DNA from: Bisbaumannia pacifica
Lineage (GTDB): Bacteria > Pseudomonadota > Gammaproteobacteria > Pseudomonadales > Halomonadaceae
Reading direction: 5' to 3'
Assembly: GCF_007989625.1 (NCBI RefSeq)
Contig: NZ_BJUK01000001.1
Coordinates: 96,213-160,212 of the forward strand
Length of the DNA: 64,000 bases
Below the pieces are notes generated by a model. That model made no database searches. It saw nothing but the letters and a program-made list of their open reading frames with translations, and had not been told where the DNA came from. This document shows positions 27,135-35,262 of the stretch, in pieces. Within the stretch, counting starts at the first letter, position 1, and every line of letters starts with the position of its first letter. The position numbers and the translations under genes were made by a program.

Positions 27135-27767
27135 TCAGGCCAGCACCTCGGCGAGGGGGCGCCGGCCGTCGAGCAGCACGAACTCGCGGTCGACCAATCC
27201 CCGCGCCTTGACCAGATGCAGCAGGGCGTGGGCCACGTTGGCCCGGGAGATGGTGTTCACGCCACCGGTCTCCTCCAGGGAAGCGGCGACCCGCTGGGTG
27301 GCGGGCTCGTCGGTGAGGCGCCCCGGCTTGAGGATCACCTGGGACAGGCCGGAGGCGCGCAGGTAGGCGTCGGCGGCGAACTTGGCGGCCATATAGGGGC
27401 GCAGCGCCTCGGGGGCGGCCTGGGGGTCATCGGCGCGCATGGCGCTGACCATCAGGTAGCGCGATAGGCCCCGCTCGCGGGCCGCCTCGACGCTGCGGAT
27501 GGCGCCATAGAGGTCGATCAGCAGGGTCTTGTCGGCACCGGTATGGGGACCGGAACCGGCGGTGAAGAGCAGCTGGTCGCAGCCGTCCAGGGCGTGGGCG
27601 AAGTCGCCTTCCAGGTCGGCGATCACGGTATCGATGCCGCGCTCCTCGAACCAGGGTCGCTGCTTTGGTGAGCGCAGCATGGCGCGAATCGGCTCGCCGA
27701 CCTCCGCGGCCAGGGCGCAGAACTGGCGGCCGATCTGGCCGTTGGCGCCGATCACCAGGGTCGTCAT
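27135..27767 (-). CDS. NAD(P)-binding SDR-like oxidoreductase (atypical, YwnB/NmrA type)
   Basis: 210 residues, one Rossmann domain. The dinucleotide motif is TTLVIGANGQIGRQ (GxxGxxG), followed by LFTAGSG and YLMVSAMRADDP, where a Ser/Met replaces the classical YxxxK motif. This fits atypical short-chain dehydrogenases such as YwnB or NmrA-like NAD(P)H sensors. It overlaps the 3' end of the upstream cytosine deaminase gene by 4 bp, so the two form an operon. Confidence 0.88.
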   Translation of the reverse strand: MTTLVIGANGQIGRQFCALAAEVGEPIRAMLRSPKQRPWFEERGIDTVIADLEGDFAHALDGCDQLLFTAGSGPHTGADKTLLIDLYGAIRSVEAARERGLSRYLMVSAMRADDPQAAPEALRPYMAAKFAADAYLRASGLSQVILKPGRLTDEPATQRVAASLEETGGVNTISRANVAHALLHLVKARGLVDREFVLLDGRRPLAEVLA

Positions 27768-28330
27768 AGGGCACTCCTGCCTTGCCAGTCCTCGAGGTCC
27801 AGTTGTGGCTGCTCGGCGCGGAAGCGGGCGTAGCCCTCGACGCCGCGGGCGTCCTCGAGGATATCGACGCGCAGGCCCTTGCTGCGCAGCAGGCCCTCGT
27901 TGCCCGAAGCATTGGTGACGTCGCCCACCACCACCCGGGCGAAGCCGCGCATATAGAGCAGGGTCGCGCAGATATCGCAGGGGCTCAGGGAAGTGAAGAG
28001 CGTGGTCTGGCCGAAGTCGAGGCGACCGGCATCGCGAATGGCGGCGGTCTCGCCATGGTTGTAGGGGTGGTCCTCCTGGACCAGGGTGTTGTGTCCCTTG
28101 CCGACGATGCGCCGGGTGGCGTTGTCGATGATCACCGCGCCGATCGGGCAGCCACCCTCGGCGCGACTCTTCTCGGCCAACAGCACGGCGATGCGCATCA
28201 GCTCGGCATCGCTCAGGCGCCGGGCGAAGTCGTCATCCATCAGTCTCGGCAGGCTGGCGGTGGGCATATGGGCGATGGCGGCCAGGGCGGCCTCGGTCAC
28301 CGGCGTGCCGGCGTTGAGTAGCGGTTCCAT
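27764..28330 (-). CDS. Nucleoside/cytosine deaminase of the yeast FCY1 type
   Basis: 188 residues from the ATG at 28330 (GGAG upstream). Zn-dependent cytidine-deaminase fold: H92/E94 (NHGETAAI) and C118/C121 (SPCDIC), plus D160 (ILEDARG) at the place of the yeast cytosine deaminase residue that contacts the base. PIGAVIID, TTLFTSLSPCD and VVVGDV line up closely with yeast Fcy1, and not with the amidohydrolase CodA used by E. coli. An extra N-terminal helix of about 40 residues is present. Predicted reaction: cytosine to uracil and ammonia. Coupled to the downstream SDR gene. Confidence 0.85.
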   Translation of the reverse strand: MEPLLNAGTPVTEAALAAIAHMPTASLPRLMDDDFARRLSDAELMRIAVLLAEKSRAEGGCPIGAVIIDNATRRIVGKGHNTLVQEDHPYNHGETAAIRDAGRLDFGQTTLFTSLSPCDICATLLYMRGFARVVVGDVTNASGNEGLLRSKGLRVDILEDARGVEGYARFRAEQPQLDLEDWQGRSAL

Positions 28331-28390
28331 CTCGTCTCCGTTCGATGCAGGGGTCGGGGCAAGTCCCCCCATCTTAGCGGTCTCGGCACC

Positions 28391-28429
28391 AAAAACGACA
28401 ACGCCAGCCGGGCCCGGCTGGCGTTGTCG
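28391..28429 (-). terminator. Intrinsic terminator of gltS
   Basis: A perfect palindrome of two 17-bp arms (28396-28412 CGACAACGCCAGCCGGG and 28413-28429, its complement). Read on the minus strand it is followed at once by TTTTT (28395-28391). It starts 12 bp after the gltS stop and separates gltS from the deaminase gene. Confidence 0.9.
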
Positions 28430-28441
28430 GTCAAGTGCCGA

Positions 28442-29647
28442 TCAAGCGAAGGCGTTCAGGCACCAGGTAATGGCGGGGATGGCGACGATATCGATCAGCA
28501 CGGCACCGCACAGGGGCACGATGATAAAGGCCTTGTGCGATACCACCCGGTAGTGCTCGCACACCGCGCCCATGTTGGCTACGGCATTGGGGGTGGCGCC
28601 CATGCCGTGGCCGATAAAGCCGGCGGTGAGCACCGCGGCGTCGTAGTTGCGGCCCAGCAGGCGGAACAGCACCACCACGGCCAGGAAGACGATGGCCAGG
28701 GTCTGCACCAGCAGGATCAGCAGCAGCGAGCCGCCCATCTCCTGCAGCTGCCAGATCTTGAGGTTCATCATCGCCATGGTCAGGAAGACGCCCAGGGCCA
28801 CGTCGCCCAGGGTGGCGAGGGCGTTGTCCGGCATGCTGACCCAGTGGAAGCGATCGTTGAGGTTGCGCAGCAGGATGGCGACGAACATGGCACCCACATA
28901 GCTCGGCAGGATGATCCCCAGGTGGGTCGACAGGGCCGCCTTGAACCACACCCCCAGCACCATGATCGGCACCACCACGGCCAGTACCCGCAGCAGGATG
29001 CGACCGTCGATGGGCGCCTGGGTGGGACGCTCCTCGGCTTGCAGCTTCTCCAGGTCATGCACGTCCTCGGCGACGACCGGGATCCGGCGACGGTCGATGA
29101 TCCAGCGGGCGATGGGCGCGCCGATCACCCCGCCGACGATCATGCCGAAGGTGGCGGAGGCGATGGCCGCGGTGGTGGCCCCCTGGGCGCCCAGGGCTTC
29201 CGCCTCGGGGCCGAAGGCCGCCGCCGCGCCGAAGCCGCCCTCCAGGGAGGTGGCCCCGGCCATCAGGCCGATCAGCGGGTCGAGGCCCAGCAGGCTGGCC
29301 ATGCCGATGCCCACGCCGTTCTGCATCAGCGCCAGCAGCCAGCAGGCCACCAGGTAGATGCCCAGGGCCTTGCCGCCCTTCTTGAGCAGCGCCAGGCTGC
29401 CGCCCAGGCCTACGGTGGTGAAGAAGGCGATCATCAGCGGGCTCTGCATCGCCGTGTCGAGCTCGAAGGTGACCAGGCCCAGGTCGCGCAGCAGCCAGGC
29501 CAGCAGGGCGAAGCCGAAGCCGCCGATCACCGGGGTGGGGACGCAGAAGTGTTCCAGCCAGTTGAGCCGGCGCTTGAGCCCGGCGCCAAACGCGAGCAAT
29601 AGCAGGGCCAGTGCCGTGGTAGACACGGCATCCAGGGTGAAGTGCAT
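28442..29647 (-). CDS. gltS: Sodium/glutamate symporter GltS
   Basis: 401 residues, exactly the usual length. Na+-coupled glutamate uptake across the inner membrane. Two inverted helical repeats each have a Gly-rich pore loop: GATSLEGGFGAAAAFGPEAE and GFIGHGMGATPNAVANMGAV, the GltS signatures. GGAG lies 7 bases before the ATG. The gene follows hutG by 77 bp on the same strand, and formimidoylglutamase also yields glutamate, so glutamate supply links the two. Confidence 0.96.
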   Translation of the reverse strand: MHFTLDAVSTTALALLLLAFGAGLKRRLNWLEHFCVPTPVIGGFGFALLAWLLRDLGLVTFELDTAMQSPLMIAFFTTVGLGGSLALLKKGGKALGIYLVACWLLALMQNGVGIGMASLLGLDPLIGLMAGATSLEGGFGAAAAFGPEAEALGAQGATTAAIASATFGMIVGGVIGAPIARWIIDRRRIPVVAEDVHDLEKLQAEERPTQAPIDGRILLRVLAVVVPIMVLGVWFKAALSTHLGIILPSYVGAMFVAILLRNLNDRFHWVSMPDNALATLGDVALGVFLTMAMMNLKIWQLQEMGGSLLLILLVQTLAIVFLAVVVLFRLLGRNYDAAVLTAGFIGHGMGATPNAVANMGAVCEHYRVVSHKAFIIVPLCGAVLIDIVAIPAITWCLNAFA

Positions 29648-29724
29648 GTCGGTGCTCCGTGAATCGTTGTATGCCGCTCGGGGCGGTCGGGTAGGGGCGG
29701 CCGTCGCGGCCGGTTTATCGTTGG

Positions 29725-30675
29725 TTAACGTGCCAGGCGCTCGACCAGGCGAGCCGCCACGCGGGCCGTGCGCGCATCGATATCCAGGCGCGGATTGAGC
29801 TCGGCCACATCCACCACCGGCAGCGCAATGCGCGCGGCCAGGTGGTCGATGATCTCCTCGACCAGGGCCAGCTCGATGCCCCGGGCGGAAGGAGCGCTGA
29901 CCCCCGGGGCAACCCAGGCCGGCAGGGCATCCAGGCAGACGGTGAGGTAGAGCCAGTCGACCCGCGCCAGCAACCGCTCCAGGGCGGCCTTCACCGCGGG
30001 GCTGTCCAGCGCACGGCACTGCTCGTCGAGGACCCACTCCACCCCGAGCGACTCGGCACGGGCGAACAGCGCCGGCGTATTGCCGCCGCGGCTCACTCCC
30101 AGGCAGGTGTAGTGGAAGTCGATGCCGGCCTCCTGGCACAGCTCGGCGCACTGCCGAAAGGGGGTACCGGAGCTGGCCCGCTCGGCCTGGCGCAGGTCGA
30201 GGTGGGCATCCAGGTTGAGGATGCCCAGGCGCGGCATCCTCGCCTGGCGCTGGGCGTGGGTCAGCAGCCCCGAGAAGCTGGCGAAGGCGATCTCGTGGCC
30301 GCCGCCCAGGCCGATGACCCGGTGCCCCTGCTCGAGCAGCCCGGTCACGCGTCCGACGAAGGCCTGCTGGGCGGCCTCCAGGTCGTCGCCCTGGCAGACC
30401 ACGTCGCCGGCATCATAGAGCGGTGCCGTCAGGTGGTAGGCCTGATTGGCCAGCTGGCGACGCAGCGCCAGGGGCCCCTCGCTGGCCCCCGGCCGACCCT
30501 GGTTGCGGACCACGCCGGCATCGGAACGCAGCCCCAGCAGGGCACGCCCCGGCGCCTCGGCCCGGGAGGCGGGACGCATCACCTGGTGCCAACGCCGGGC
30601 GTCGCCGGCCTCCGCCGGGTCGACCCGACCCTGCCAGGGCGCCATCAGCGCCGCCTCATCGTCTGCCTGTCTCAC
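29725..30675 (-). CDS. hutG: Formimidoylglutamase HutG (arginase/ureohydrolase family)
   Basis: 316 residues. Hydrolyses N-formimidoyl-glutamate to glutamate and formamide, the last step of one histidine-degradation route. Metal ligands visible: H127 ([10 protein letters not shown]), D156/H158/D160 (NLDAHLDLR) and D249 ([19 protein letters not shown]). The usual Asp two residues before the last ligand is Cys247 here. No other hut genes lie in the window. It overlaps the IclR gene by 4 bp and is followed by gltS, so this is probably an IclR-controlled glutamate/formimidoylglutamate unit. Confidence 0.9.
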   Translation of the reverse strand: MRQADDEAALMAPWQGRVDPAEAGDARRWHQVMRPASRAEAPGRALLGLRSDAGVVRNQGRPGASEGPLALRRQLANQAYHLTAPLYDAGDVVCQGDDLEAAQQAFVGRVTGLLEQGHRVIGLGGGHEIAFASFSGLLTHAQRQARMPRLGILNLDAHLDLRQAERASSGTPFRQCAELCQEAGIDFHYTCLGVSRGGNTPALFARAESLGVEWVLDEQCRALDSPAVKAALERLLARVDWLYLTVCLDALPAWVAPGVSAPSARGIELALVEEIIDHLAARIALPVVDVAELNPRLDIDARTARVAARLVERLAR

Positions 30676-31382
30676 TGCAAGAGTTCTCCCAATCGTTGTG
30701 CACTGAGGCGCGTCGCCGCGCCGAGGGCCTCGGCTCGGTGTCGGGCCCGGGCGCTGGGTGCCATCACGCTGATCACGGCCTTGAGCCGGCCACGGCCGCT
30801 GAGTACCGGGGCACTGGCCCCCCAGACCCCCTGGTCGATCTCGCCCAGGCTGATCGCCACCCCCTGTTGGCGAATGGCCTCGAGGCCACTCAGGGCCTCC
30901 TGCCGCTCCGCCTCCGAGCGCAGCATCAGCGCCATCTGGCGCTCCTCCTCGCTCATCCAGGCCAGCAGGGCCCGGGCGCTGGCGCCCTTGAGCAGCGGTT
31001 GCACCTGGCCCCGGTGGTAGCAGCAGCGCAGCGGCTGGGGGCTGTCGATCATCTCCACGCAGAGGGCGTGGTCGCGTACCGCCACCAGCAGCGCCGAGCT
31101 CTCCTGGGTGGTCTCGGTCAGCTCGGTCAGCACCGGGCGAGCCCAGCGCAGCAACTCGTTGCGTCGTTCGAAGCCCTGGTGCAGCCGCACCGCCTGGGGT
31201 CCCGGCGCATAGGTGCCGCCCTCGCGCTCGCTGACCAGGCCCCAGGCCAACAGCTGGCGCAGGTGGCGATACGCGGTCGAGACCGGCTGAGCGGTCAGCT
31301 CGGCCAGCGACTTCACCGTCATCGCCTCCCCTTGATTAGCCAGGCAGCACAGCAGCGCCAGCATGCGGTCGGATGGACCCAT
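30672..31382 (-). CDS. IclR-family transcriptional regulator
   Basis: 236 residues from the ATG at 31382 (GAGGTGA upstream); an earlier in-frame start at 31448 would overlap the operator-like repeat. N-terminal winged helix ([20 protein letters not shown], then [12 protein letters not shown]) and a C-terminal effector domain ([10 protein letters not shown], then [11 protein letters not shown], then [10 protein letters not shown]). First gene of an IclR-hutG-gltS run with ATGA coupling to hutG. Probably represses or activates this operon in response to a histidine/glutamate-pathway metabolite. Confidence 0.92.
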   Translation of the reverse strand: MGPSDRMLALLCCLANQGEAMTVKSLAELTAQPVSTAYRHLRQLLAWGLVSEREGGTYAPGPQAVRLHQGFERRNELLRWARPVLTELTETTQESSALLVAVRDHALCVEMIDSPQPLRCCYHRGQVQPLLKGASARALLAWMSEEERQMALMLRSEAERQEALSGLEAIRQQGVAISLGEIDQGVWGASAPVLSGRGRLKAVISVMAPSARARHRAEALGAATRLSAQRLGELLQ

Positions 31383-31399
31383 CGCAGTCACCTCAAATT

Positions 31400-31459
31400 T
31401 TGATAAACGATACGCAGGAAAATCGACAAACGAAAAAATCGTTATCAATTTTTGATAAC
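31400..31459 (-). promoter_or_regulatory. Operator-like repeats upstream of iclR-hutG-gltS
   Basis: A perfect 8-bp dyad GTTATCAA (31441-31448), TTT, TTGATAAC (31452-31459), and a third half-site TTGATAA at 31400-31406. They lie 18-77 bp upstream of the iclR start in an AT-rich patch, the expected place for autoregulation by the IclR protein. No footprint evidence is possible here. Confidence 0.6.
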
Positions 31460-31586
31460 ACTAGACCATAGACTTTAGTCGTATAAAGACCGGCGGAACC
31501 GTCATCGCCCGCGCCAGGCTTGGCAGGGCCGGGGGAAACCGCCAGGCTAGGGCGGTCGATGGAAGCGTTGCGGGGAAGCGGCACGC

Positions 31587-32108
31587 ATGGAAGAGCTGAG
31601 TCTGAGGTGGCTGGCGGGTCAGGGGGTCAGCCTGGTGGCCCTGGCGCTGTGCGTGATCGCCTTCGCCAGCAAGCGCGACGACAAGCTGTTCGTACTGCTG
31701 CTGTTCGCCAACGTGGCCTTCGCCACCCAGTTCGCCCTGCTCGAGAGCTGGGTGGCGGCGGGGATCTCGGCGCTGATCGTGGTACGCATCGCCCTGGTGC
31801 GCCGCTTTCCCCGTCACCGGGCCCTGATGGTGGGGATGCTGCTTGCCACCCTGGCGGTGGCGGTGCTGACCTGGAGCGGGCCCCGGGACCTGCCGGCCCT
31901 GGCGGCGGGCCTGCTGGGCACCTGGGGCATGTTCATGCTGCGCGGCATCGCCATGCGCGTGACCCTGGCGGTGGCGGCCTTCTGCTGGGTGCTCAGCAAC
32001 CTGCTGGCGGGCTCCATCGGCGGCACCCTGGCCGAATCGCTGATCTTTATCACCAACGTCGTCACCATCCTGCGCCTGAGGCGCGACGGTCGGCCGGTCC
32101 TGCCCTGA
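31587..32108 (+). CDS. ygjV: YgjV-family inner-membrane protein
   Basis: 173 residues with five or six hydrophobic segments. Matches the YgjV/Imp-YgjV family: FASKRDDKLFVLLLFANVAF, AALISALIVVR-type second helix and FCWVLSNLLAGSIGGTLAES near the end. The family has no assigned function. The gene diverges from iclR; a GGGGAAG lies about 9 bases before the ATG. An imperfect hairpin (32114-32140) separates it from the convergent nitroreductase gene. Confidence 0.82.
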   Translation: MEELSLRWLAGQGVSLVALALCVIAFASKRDDKLFVLLLFANVAFATQFALLESWVAAGISALIVVRIALVRRFPRHRALMVGMLLATLAVAVLTWSGPRDLPALAAGLLGTWGMFMLRGIAMRVTLAVAAFCWVLSNLLAGSIGGTLAESLIFITNVVTILRLRRDGRPVLP

Positions 32109-32113
32109 TGCCC

Positions 32114-32140
32114 GGCCCACCGCCAGCATGACGGCGGGCC
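32114..32140. terminator. Possible bidirectional terminator hairpin
   Basis: GGCCCACCG (32114-32122), 9-nt loop, CGGCGGGCC (32132-32140), one mismatch in the stem. It lies between convergent ygjV and nitroreductase genes. There is no T-run, so this is tentative. Confidence 0.3.
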
Positions 32141-32148
32141 GCGGCGAC

Positions 32149-32880
32149 TTACTTCATCTCGAAGCCGCGTTCGATCAGGAAATCGCGCATATGGGCGCGC
32201 AGCTTGCTGTCGAACAGCGGGGTGAGGTTCTGCGACCAGTTGGCGTCCTTGTTGCCGCCCTTGCGCGCCTGGTAGTAGGCGCGCATGGTCGCGTCGAAGG
32301 CCTCCACCTGTTCGCGATCGTCGCAGTAGGTGTCTTCCTTGAGCACCGCCTCCACCGGCAGGCGCGGCTTGATGTCCGGGTCCTGGGCCGGGTAGCCCAG
32401 GCACATGCCGAACACCGGATAGACATGCTTGGGCAGGCGCAGCAGGTCGCTGACGGCGGCGGGGTTGTTGCGGATGCCACCGATATAGCAGATACCGAGC
32501 CCTTCGGATTCCGCGGCGATGGCCACGTTCTGGGCCATCAGCGCCACGTCGATGCTGGCCACCAGCAACTGTTCGGTCATGCCGCGCACGACATTGGCGC
32601 CGGTGCGCTCGGCGGCCTCGGTGGGGCGCTTCATGTCGGCGCAGAACACCAGGAAATCGGAGGCGCCGGCCACATAGCCCTGGCCACCGGCCAGCTCGGC
32701 GAGCGTCTCGCGGTTCCCGGGCTTGGTCACATGGATAACGCTATAGGCCTGCACATGGCTGGAGGTAGCGGCGCCCTGGCCGGCGCGAATCAGCTCCACC
32801 AGCAGCTCGTGGGGAATCTTCTGCTCGGTGAACTTGCGGATCGAGCGGTGGGACTTCAGCAGTTCGATGGTGGGATTCAT
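32149..32880 (-). CDS. NfsA-type NAD(P)H nitroreductase
   Basis: 243 residues, FMN-dependent oxygen-insensitive nitroreductase/flavin reductase fold. N-terminal FMN-phosphate motif LLKSHRSIRKFTEQKIP, SHVQAYSVI, and the second FMN region EGLGICYIGGIRNNP, which is diagnostic for the NfsA/FRP group; CLGYPAQDP precedes the C-terminal arm. Reduces nitroaromatics, quinones or flavins in two-electron steps. A single-gene unit as far as the sequence shows. Confidence 0.92.
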   Translation of the reverse strand: MNPTIELLKSHRSIRKFTEQKIPHELLVELIRAGQGAATSSHVQAYSVIHVTKPGNRETLAELAGGQGYVAGASDFLVFCADMKRPTEAAERTGANVVRGMTEQLLVASIDVALMAQNVAIAAESEGLGICYIGGIRNNPAAVSDLLRLPKHVYPVFGMCLGYPAQDPDIKPRLPVEAVLKEDTYCDDREQVEAFDATMRAYYQARKGGNKDANWSQNLTPLFDSKLRAHMRDFLIERGFEMK

Positions 32881-33120
32881 GGGACCTCAGGATTGGCGCC
32901 AGTGATGGCGACGATTTTCATTACCCTGCTTATTATCCGCCATCGCGGCCGCCATTGCATCCCGGGAAGATGGCCGATGTCCCAGGCACCGATCACCCCA
33001 AATTTCACCCACACTTAGCCATCACAGGCACAACCGGGCGGCCTGCTGCAGCGATAGCTCCGGTTGATGCAGGAGTCGCCGCAGGCCTTGCCTTGACGGC
33101 AGACACGGCAACCCCCCTGG

Positions 33121-33355
33121 GCGAGCCACACGCCTCCCAGCCCCAGTTCGTCAGTCCTGGGGCAATATCGCCGCCCAGTTCCTGATCCTAGGCACCCTCT
33201 TCCTGGCCCTGGAGTGGCTAGCCATCGCCGGCTATGCCTATGTTGCTGCCTTCCTGCGCCACTGGTTCTCACGCCCGACCATGCGCCGGCTGTTCAACTG
33301 CCTCTGTGCGGGCCTATTGACTAGCGCCGGCCAGGCACTGCTGGTGCCCGGCGGG
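33121..33355 (+). pseudogene. Decayed LysE/RhtB-family exporter (C-terminal remnant)
   Basis: Within the 495-bp gap between two minus-strand genes, the plus strand reads PQFVSPGA in one frame and, after a frameshift near 33160-33165, continues AAQFLILGTLFLALEWLAIA, GYAYVAAFLRHWFSRP and MRRLFNCLCAGLLTSAGQAL in another. This is the last third of a LysE-type amino-acid exporter. The N-terminal two thirds are absent or beyond recognition upstream (32900-33120), so the gene is non-functional. Confidence 0.7.
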
Positions 33356-33375
33356 CGTGAGCTCCCGCCATGGGC

Positions 33376-33858
33376 TCACCGACATGCCTCGCGACGCTGC
33401 TCGAACTCCTCCATCAGCGATTGGAACTCAGAAGGCCAGCTACGTAGGGCGGTACTGGCCAGCTCCGTGGCTCGCGCCTGCTCCTCGGCGGTTCGTGCCA
33501 TCAGCCCGTACTGCATGGTGCTGATCACATTCACGACCGATCCGCCAAGCTCGGGAGGCGCATAAGCCATCAGAGCCATGGCTCGGGAGATCACTTCGGT
33601 GCCATGCTCGCGAAACCTCGCCTCGGTATTGTCGGCATAGGTGGTTTGCCCCGCGAACCTACCGATGCTTCCCAACAGGCTCGCCCCCTTTTCGCGCAGC
33701 AGCAGCTCCCGAGCATCCAGCCGCTCGATACAGCTCTGCTCCAGGCTATGTCGGGACTGCAGATAACTGCCGTGCCAACCGAGAGCGGCCCCACAAAGGG
33801 TCACGACAAGGCCGATGATCGCGATCTTGCCCGTTCCTATCCCTGAATCGGCTGCCAA
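33376..33858 (-). CDS. Hypothetical membrane-anchored protein
   Basis: 160 residues from a TTG start at 33858, supported by AGGAGG five bases upstream. One N-terminal helix (residues about 11-30, KIAIIGLVVTLCGAALGWHG) followed by a helical soluble domain, probably periplasmic (DARELLLREKGASLLGSIGR, then RATELASTALRSWPSEFQSL). No family recognised. Base composition is somewhat lower in GC than the neighbours, and the gene sits beside a decayed transporter, so the patch may be an insertion/decay hotspot. Confidence 0.6.
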   Translation of the reverse strand: MAADSGIGTGKIAIIGLVVTLCGAALGWHGSYLQSRHSLEQSCIERLDARELLLREKGASLLGSIGRFAGQTTYADNTEARFREHGTEVISRAMALMAYAPPELGGSVVNVISTMQYGLMARTAEEQARATELASTALRSWPSEFQSLMEEFEQRREACR

Positions 33859-33896
33859 GGCTACCTCCTGTCTACCTGGTTACATCCTTGCGTTTA

Positions 33897-34235
33897 CTAC
33901 CGCTCGGCCAGTGCCTGGGCCAGCTCCGCCCGGTAGGCCTCGGCGTGGCGTGACGGGTCGGCCGGGAAGCGCCCCAGCGCCACGGCCAGGTCGAAGAAGC
34001 CCTGGGCCGGCAGGGCGCCGCGGCGACTGACCACCAGGGCGGCGATCAGCGGCCGGCCGGCGGCCACGTCCTCGCGCATCAGCGCCTCCAGGGCCAGGGC
34101 GACCCGCTGGATGATACGCGGCGGCGCCAGCCCCAGGGCCTCCGCCGCCTGCTGGTAGGTGAGCGGCAGTTGCGCGTCGGGCAGCGAGCACAGGAGCCGA
34201 CGCAGGGCATCGGGATCGAGAGTCGAGGGGGGCAT
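33897..34235 (-). CDS. Conserved hypothetical protein
   Basis: 112 residues, helical, with no membrane segment. DAQLPLTYQQAAEALGLAPP looks like a helix-turn-helix-like segment, followed by LEALMREDVAAGRPLIAALV and GALPAQGFFDLAVALGR. I recall similar uncharacterised proteins in Pseudomonas and Halomonas, but no function. Divergent from the c-di-GMP gene pair, sharing the promoter region at 34236-34458. Confidence 0.65.
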   Translation of the reverse strand: MPPSTLDPDALRRLLCSLPDAQLPLTYQQAAEALGLAPPRIIQRVALALEALMREDVAAGRPLIAALVVSRRGALPAQGFFDLAVALGRFPADPSRHAEAYRAELAQALAER

Positions 34236-34335
34236 GGCATTCTCGTACGGCGGACATTCGCTGCCCAGGGTACCAGGCCGCCAGGCATTCGCCGATGGAG
34301 GCGACAGAGAGGGACTCGCGAGAGCGTTGACGGCT

Positions 34336-34369
34336 TGGACAAATAATACTTGTACAAATATGGTACAAC
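34336..34369 (+). promoter_or_regulatory. TTGGACAAAT/TTGTAC-GTACAA promoter element of the c-di-GMP pair
   Basis: AT-rich stretch containing TTGGACAAATAAT (34335-34347) and the dyad TTGTAC (34350-34355), 7-nt spacer, GTACAA (34363-34368). TTGTAC can also serve as -35 with TAACAT 16 bp downstream. The TTGGACAAAT.AT string recurs in front of the DASH-cryptochrome operon (40257-40269), and a related dyad precedes the FeS cryptochrome. Confidence 0.5.
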
Positions 34370-34458
34370 GCTAACATTAGGCACAAGACAACAGGCATCC
34401 AGCCGTCGGGCCTCCGCTGCCCGGATGCGGCATCCAAGGGCGAACTCAGGAGGCACTC

Positions 34459-35262
34459 ATGGGACACTGCGCACGATTCAATGGTCGATGTAAGCGCTGC
34501 GAAGGGGAGCTGCCCTTCGACTTCCGCATGGCGTTTCAGCCCATCGTCGACCTGCAGTGGCGGCGCATTCACGCCTACGAGGCCCTGGTACGCGGCCCCC
34601 GGGGCGAGCCGGCGGGCCAGGTGCTGGCGCAAGTCACCGACGACCTGCTCTACCGCTTCGATCAGGCCTGCCGGGTCAAGGCGATCGAACAGGCCAGTCG
34701 CCTGGGCATGCGCGAATCCCTGTCGATCAACTTCCTGCCCAATGCGGTCTACGAGCCGGAGGCCTGCATCCAGGCCACCCTGGCGGTCTCCGAGCGGGTC
34801 GGCTGGCCCAAGGAGCGGCTGATCTTCGAGATCGTCGAATCCGAGCGCATCCAGGATCGTCCCCATGTGCGCGGCATCATCGATGCCTATCGGCGCATGG
34901 GCTTCCGCGTCGCCCTGGACGACTTCGGTACCGGCCACGCCAACCTGGACCTGCTGACCGAGCTGCACCCAGACAAGCTCAAGCTCGACCGCCAACTGAT
35001 CATGGGCTGCCACCGGGACCCACGCCGTCAGCCCCTGATTCGCGGCATGGTCTCCCTGGCTCGGGAGCTGAGCATGACCCTGATCGCCGAGGGCGTGGAA
35101 GAGGTCGAGGAGGCCTGCTGGCTGCTCGAGGCGGGCATCCCCCTGCAGCAGGGCTACTATTTCGCGCGCCCCGCCCTGGATGCCCTAGCGGAGGGCCTGG
35201 AGGCGCGACTCGAGGCGCGCTTCGCCCCGCCCCGCCTACGAGGAGTTTCGGCATGCCGCTGA
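34459..35262 (+). CDS. EAL-domain cyclic-di-GMP phosphodiesterase
   Basis: 267 residues with AGGAGG 7 bases upstream. A stand-alone EAL domain: YEALVRG (EAL at 41-43), SINFLP, LIFEIVES, the metal-loop DDFGTGHANLDLL (154-159 DDFGTG), KLKLDR and IAEGVEEVEE. All catalytic groups look intact, so it should hydrolyse c-di-GMP to pGpG. The N-terminus carries three cysteines (C4, C11, C14; CARFNGRCKRCEG) in a possible metal- or redox-sensing cluster. Overlaps the diguanylate cyclase gene by 10 bp. Confidence 0.92.
   Translation: MGHCARFNGRCKRCEGELPFDFRMAFQPIVDLQWRRIHAYEALVRGPRGEPAGQVLAQVTDDLLYRFDQACRVKAIEQASRLGMRESLSINFLPNAVYEPEACIQATLAVSERVGWPKERLIFEIVESERIQDRPHVRGIIDAYRRMGFRVALDDFGTGHANLDLLTELHPDKLKLDRQLIMGCHRDPRRQPLIRGMVSLARELSMTLIAEGVEEVEEACWLLEAGIPLQQGYYFARPALDALAEGLEARLEARFAPPRLRGVSACR

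Noticed and set aside
28396..28429. Recombination or attachment site (34-bp perfect palindrome)
   Set aside because: It is followed immediately by five T on the minus strand just after gltS, which is a textbook intrinsic terminator.
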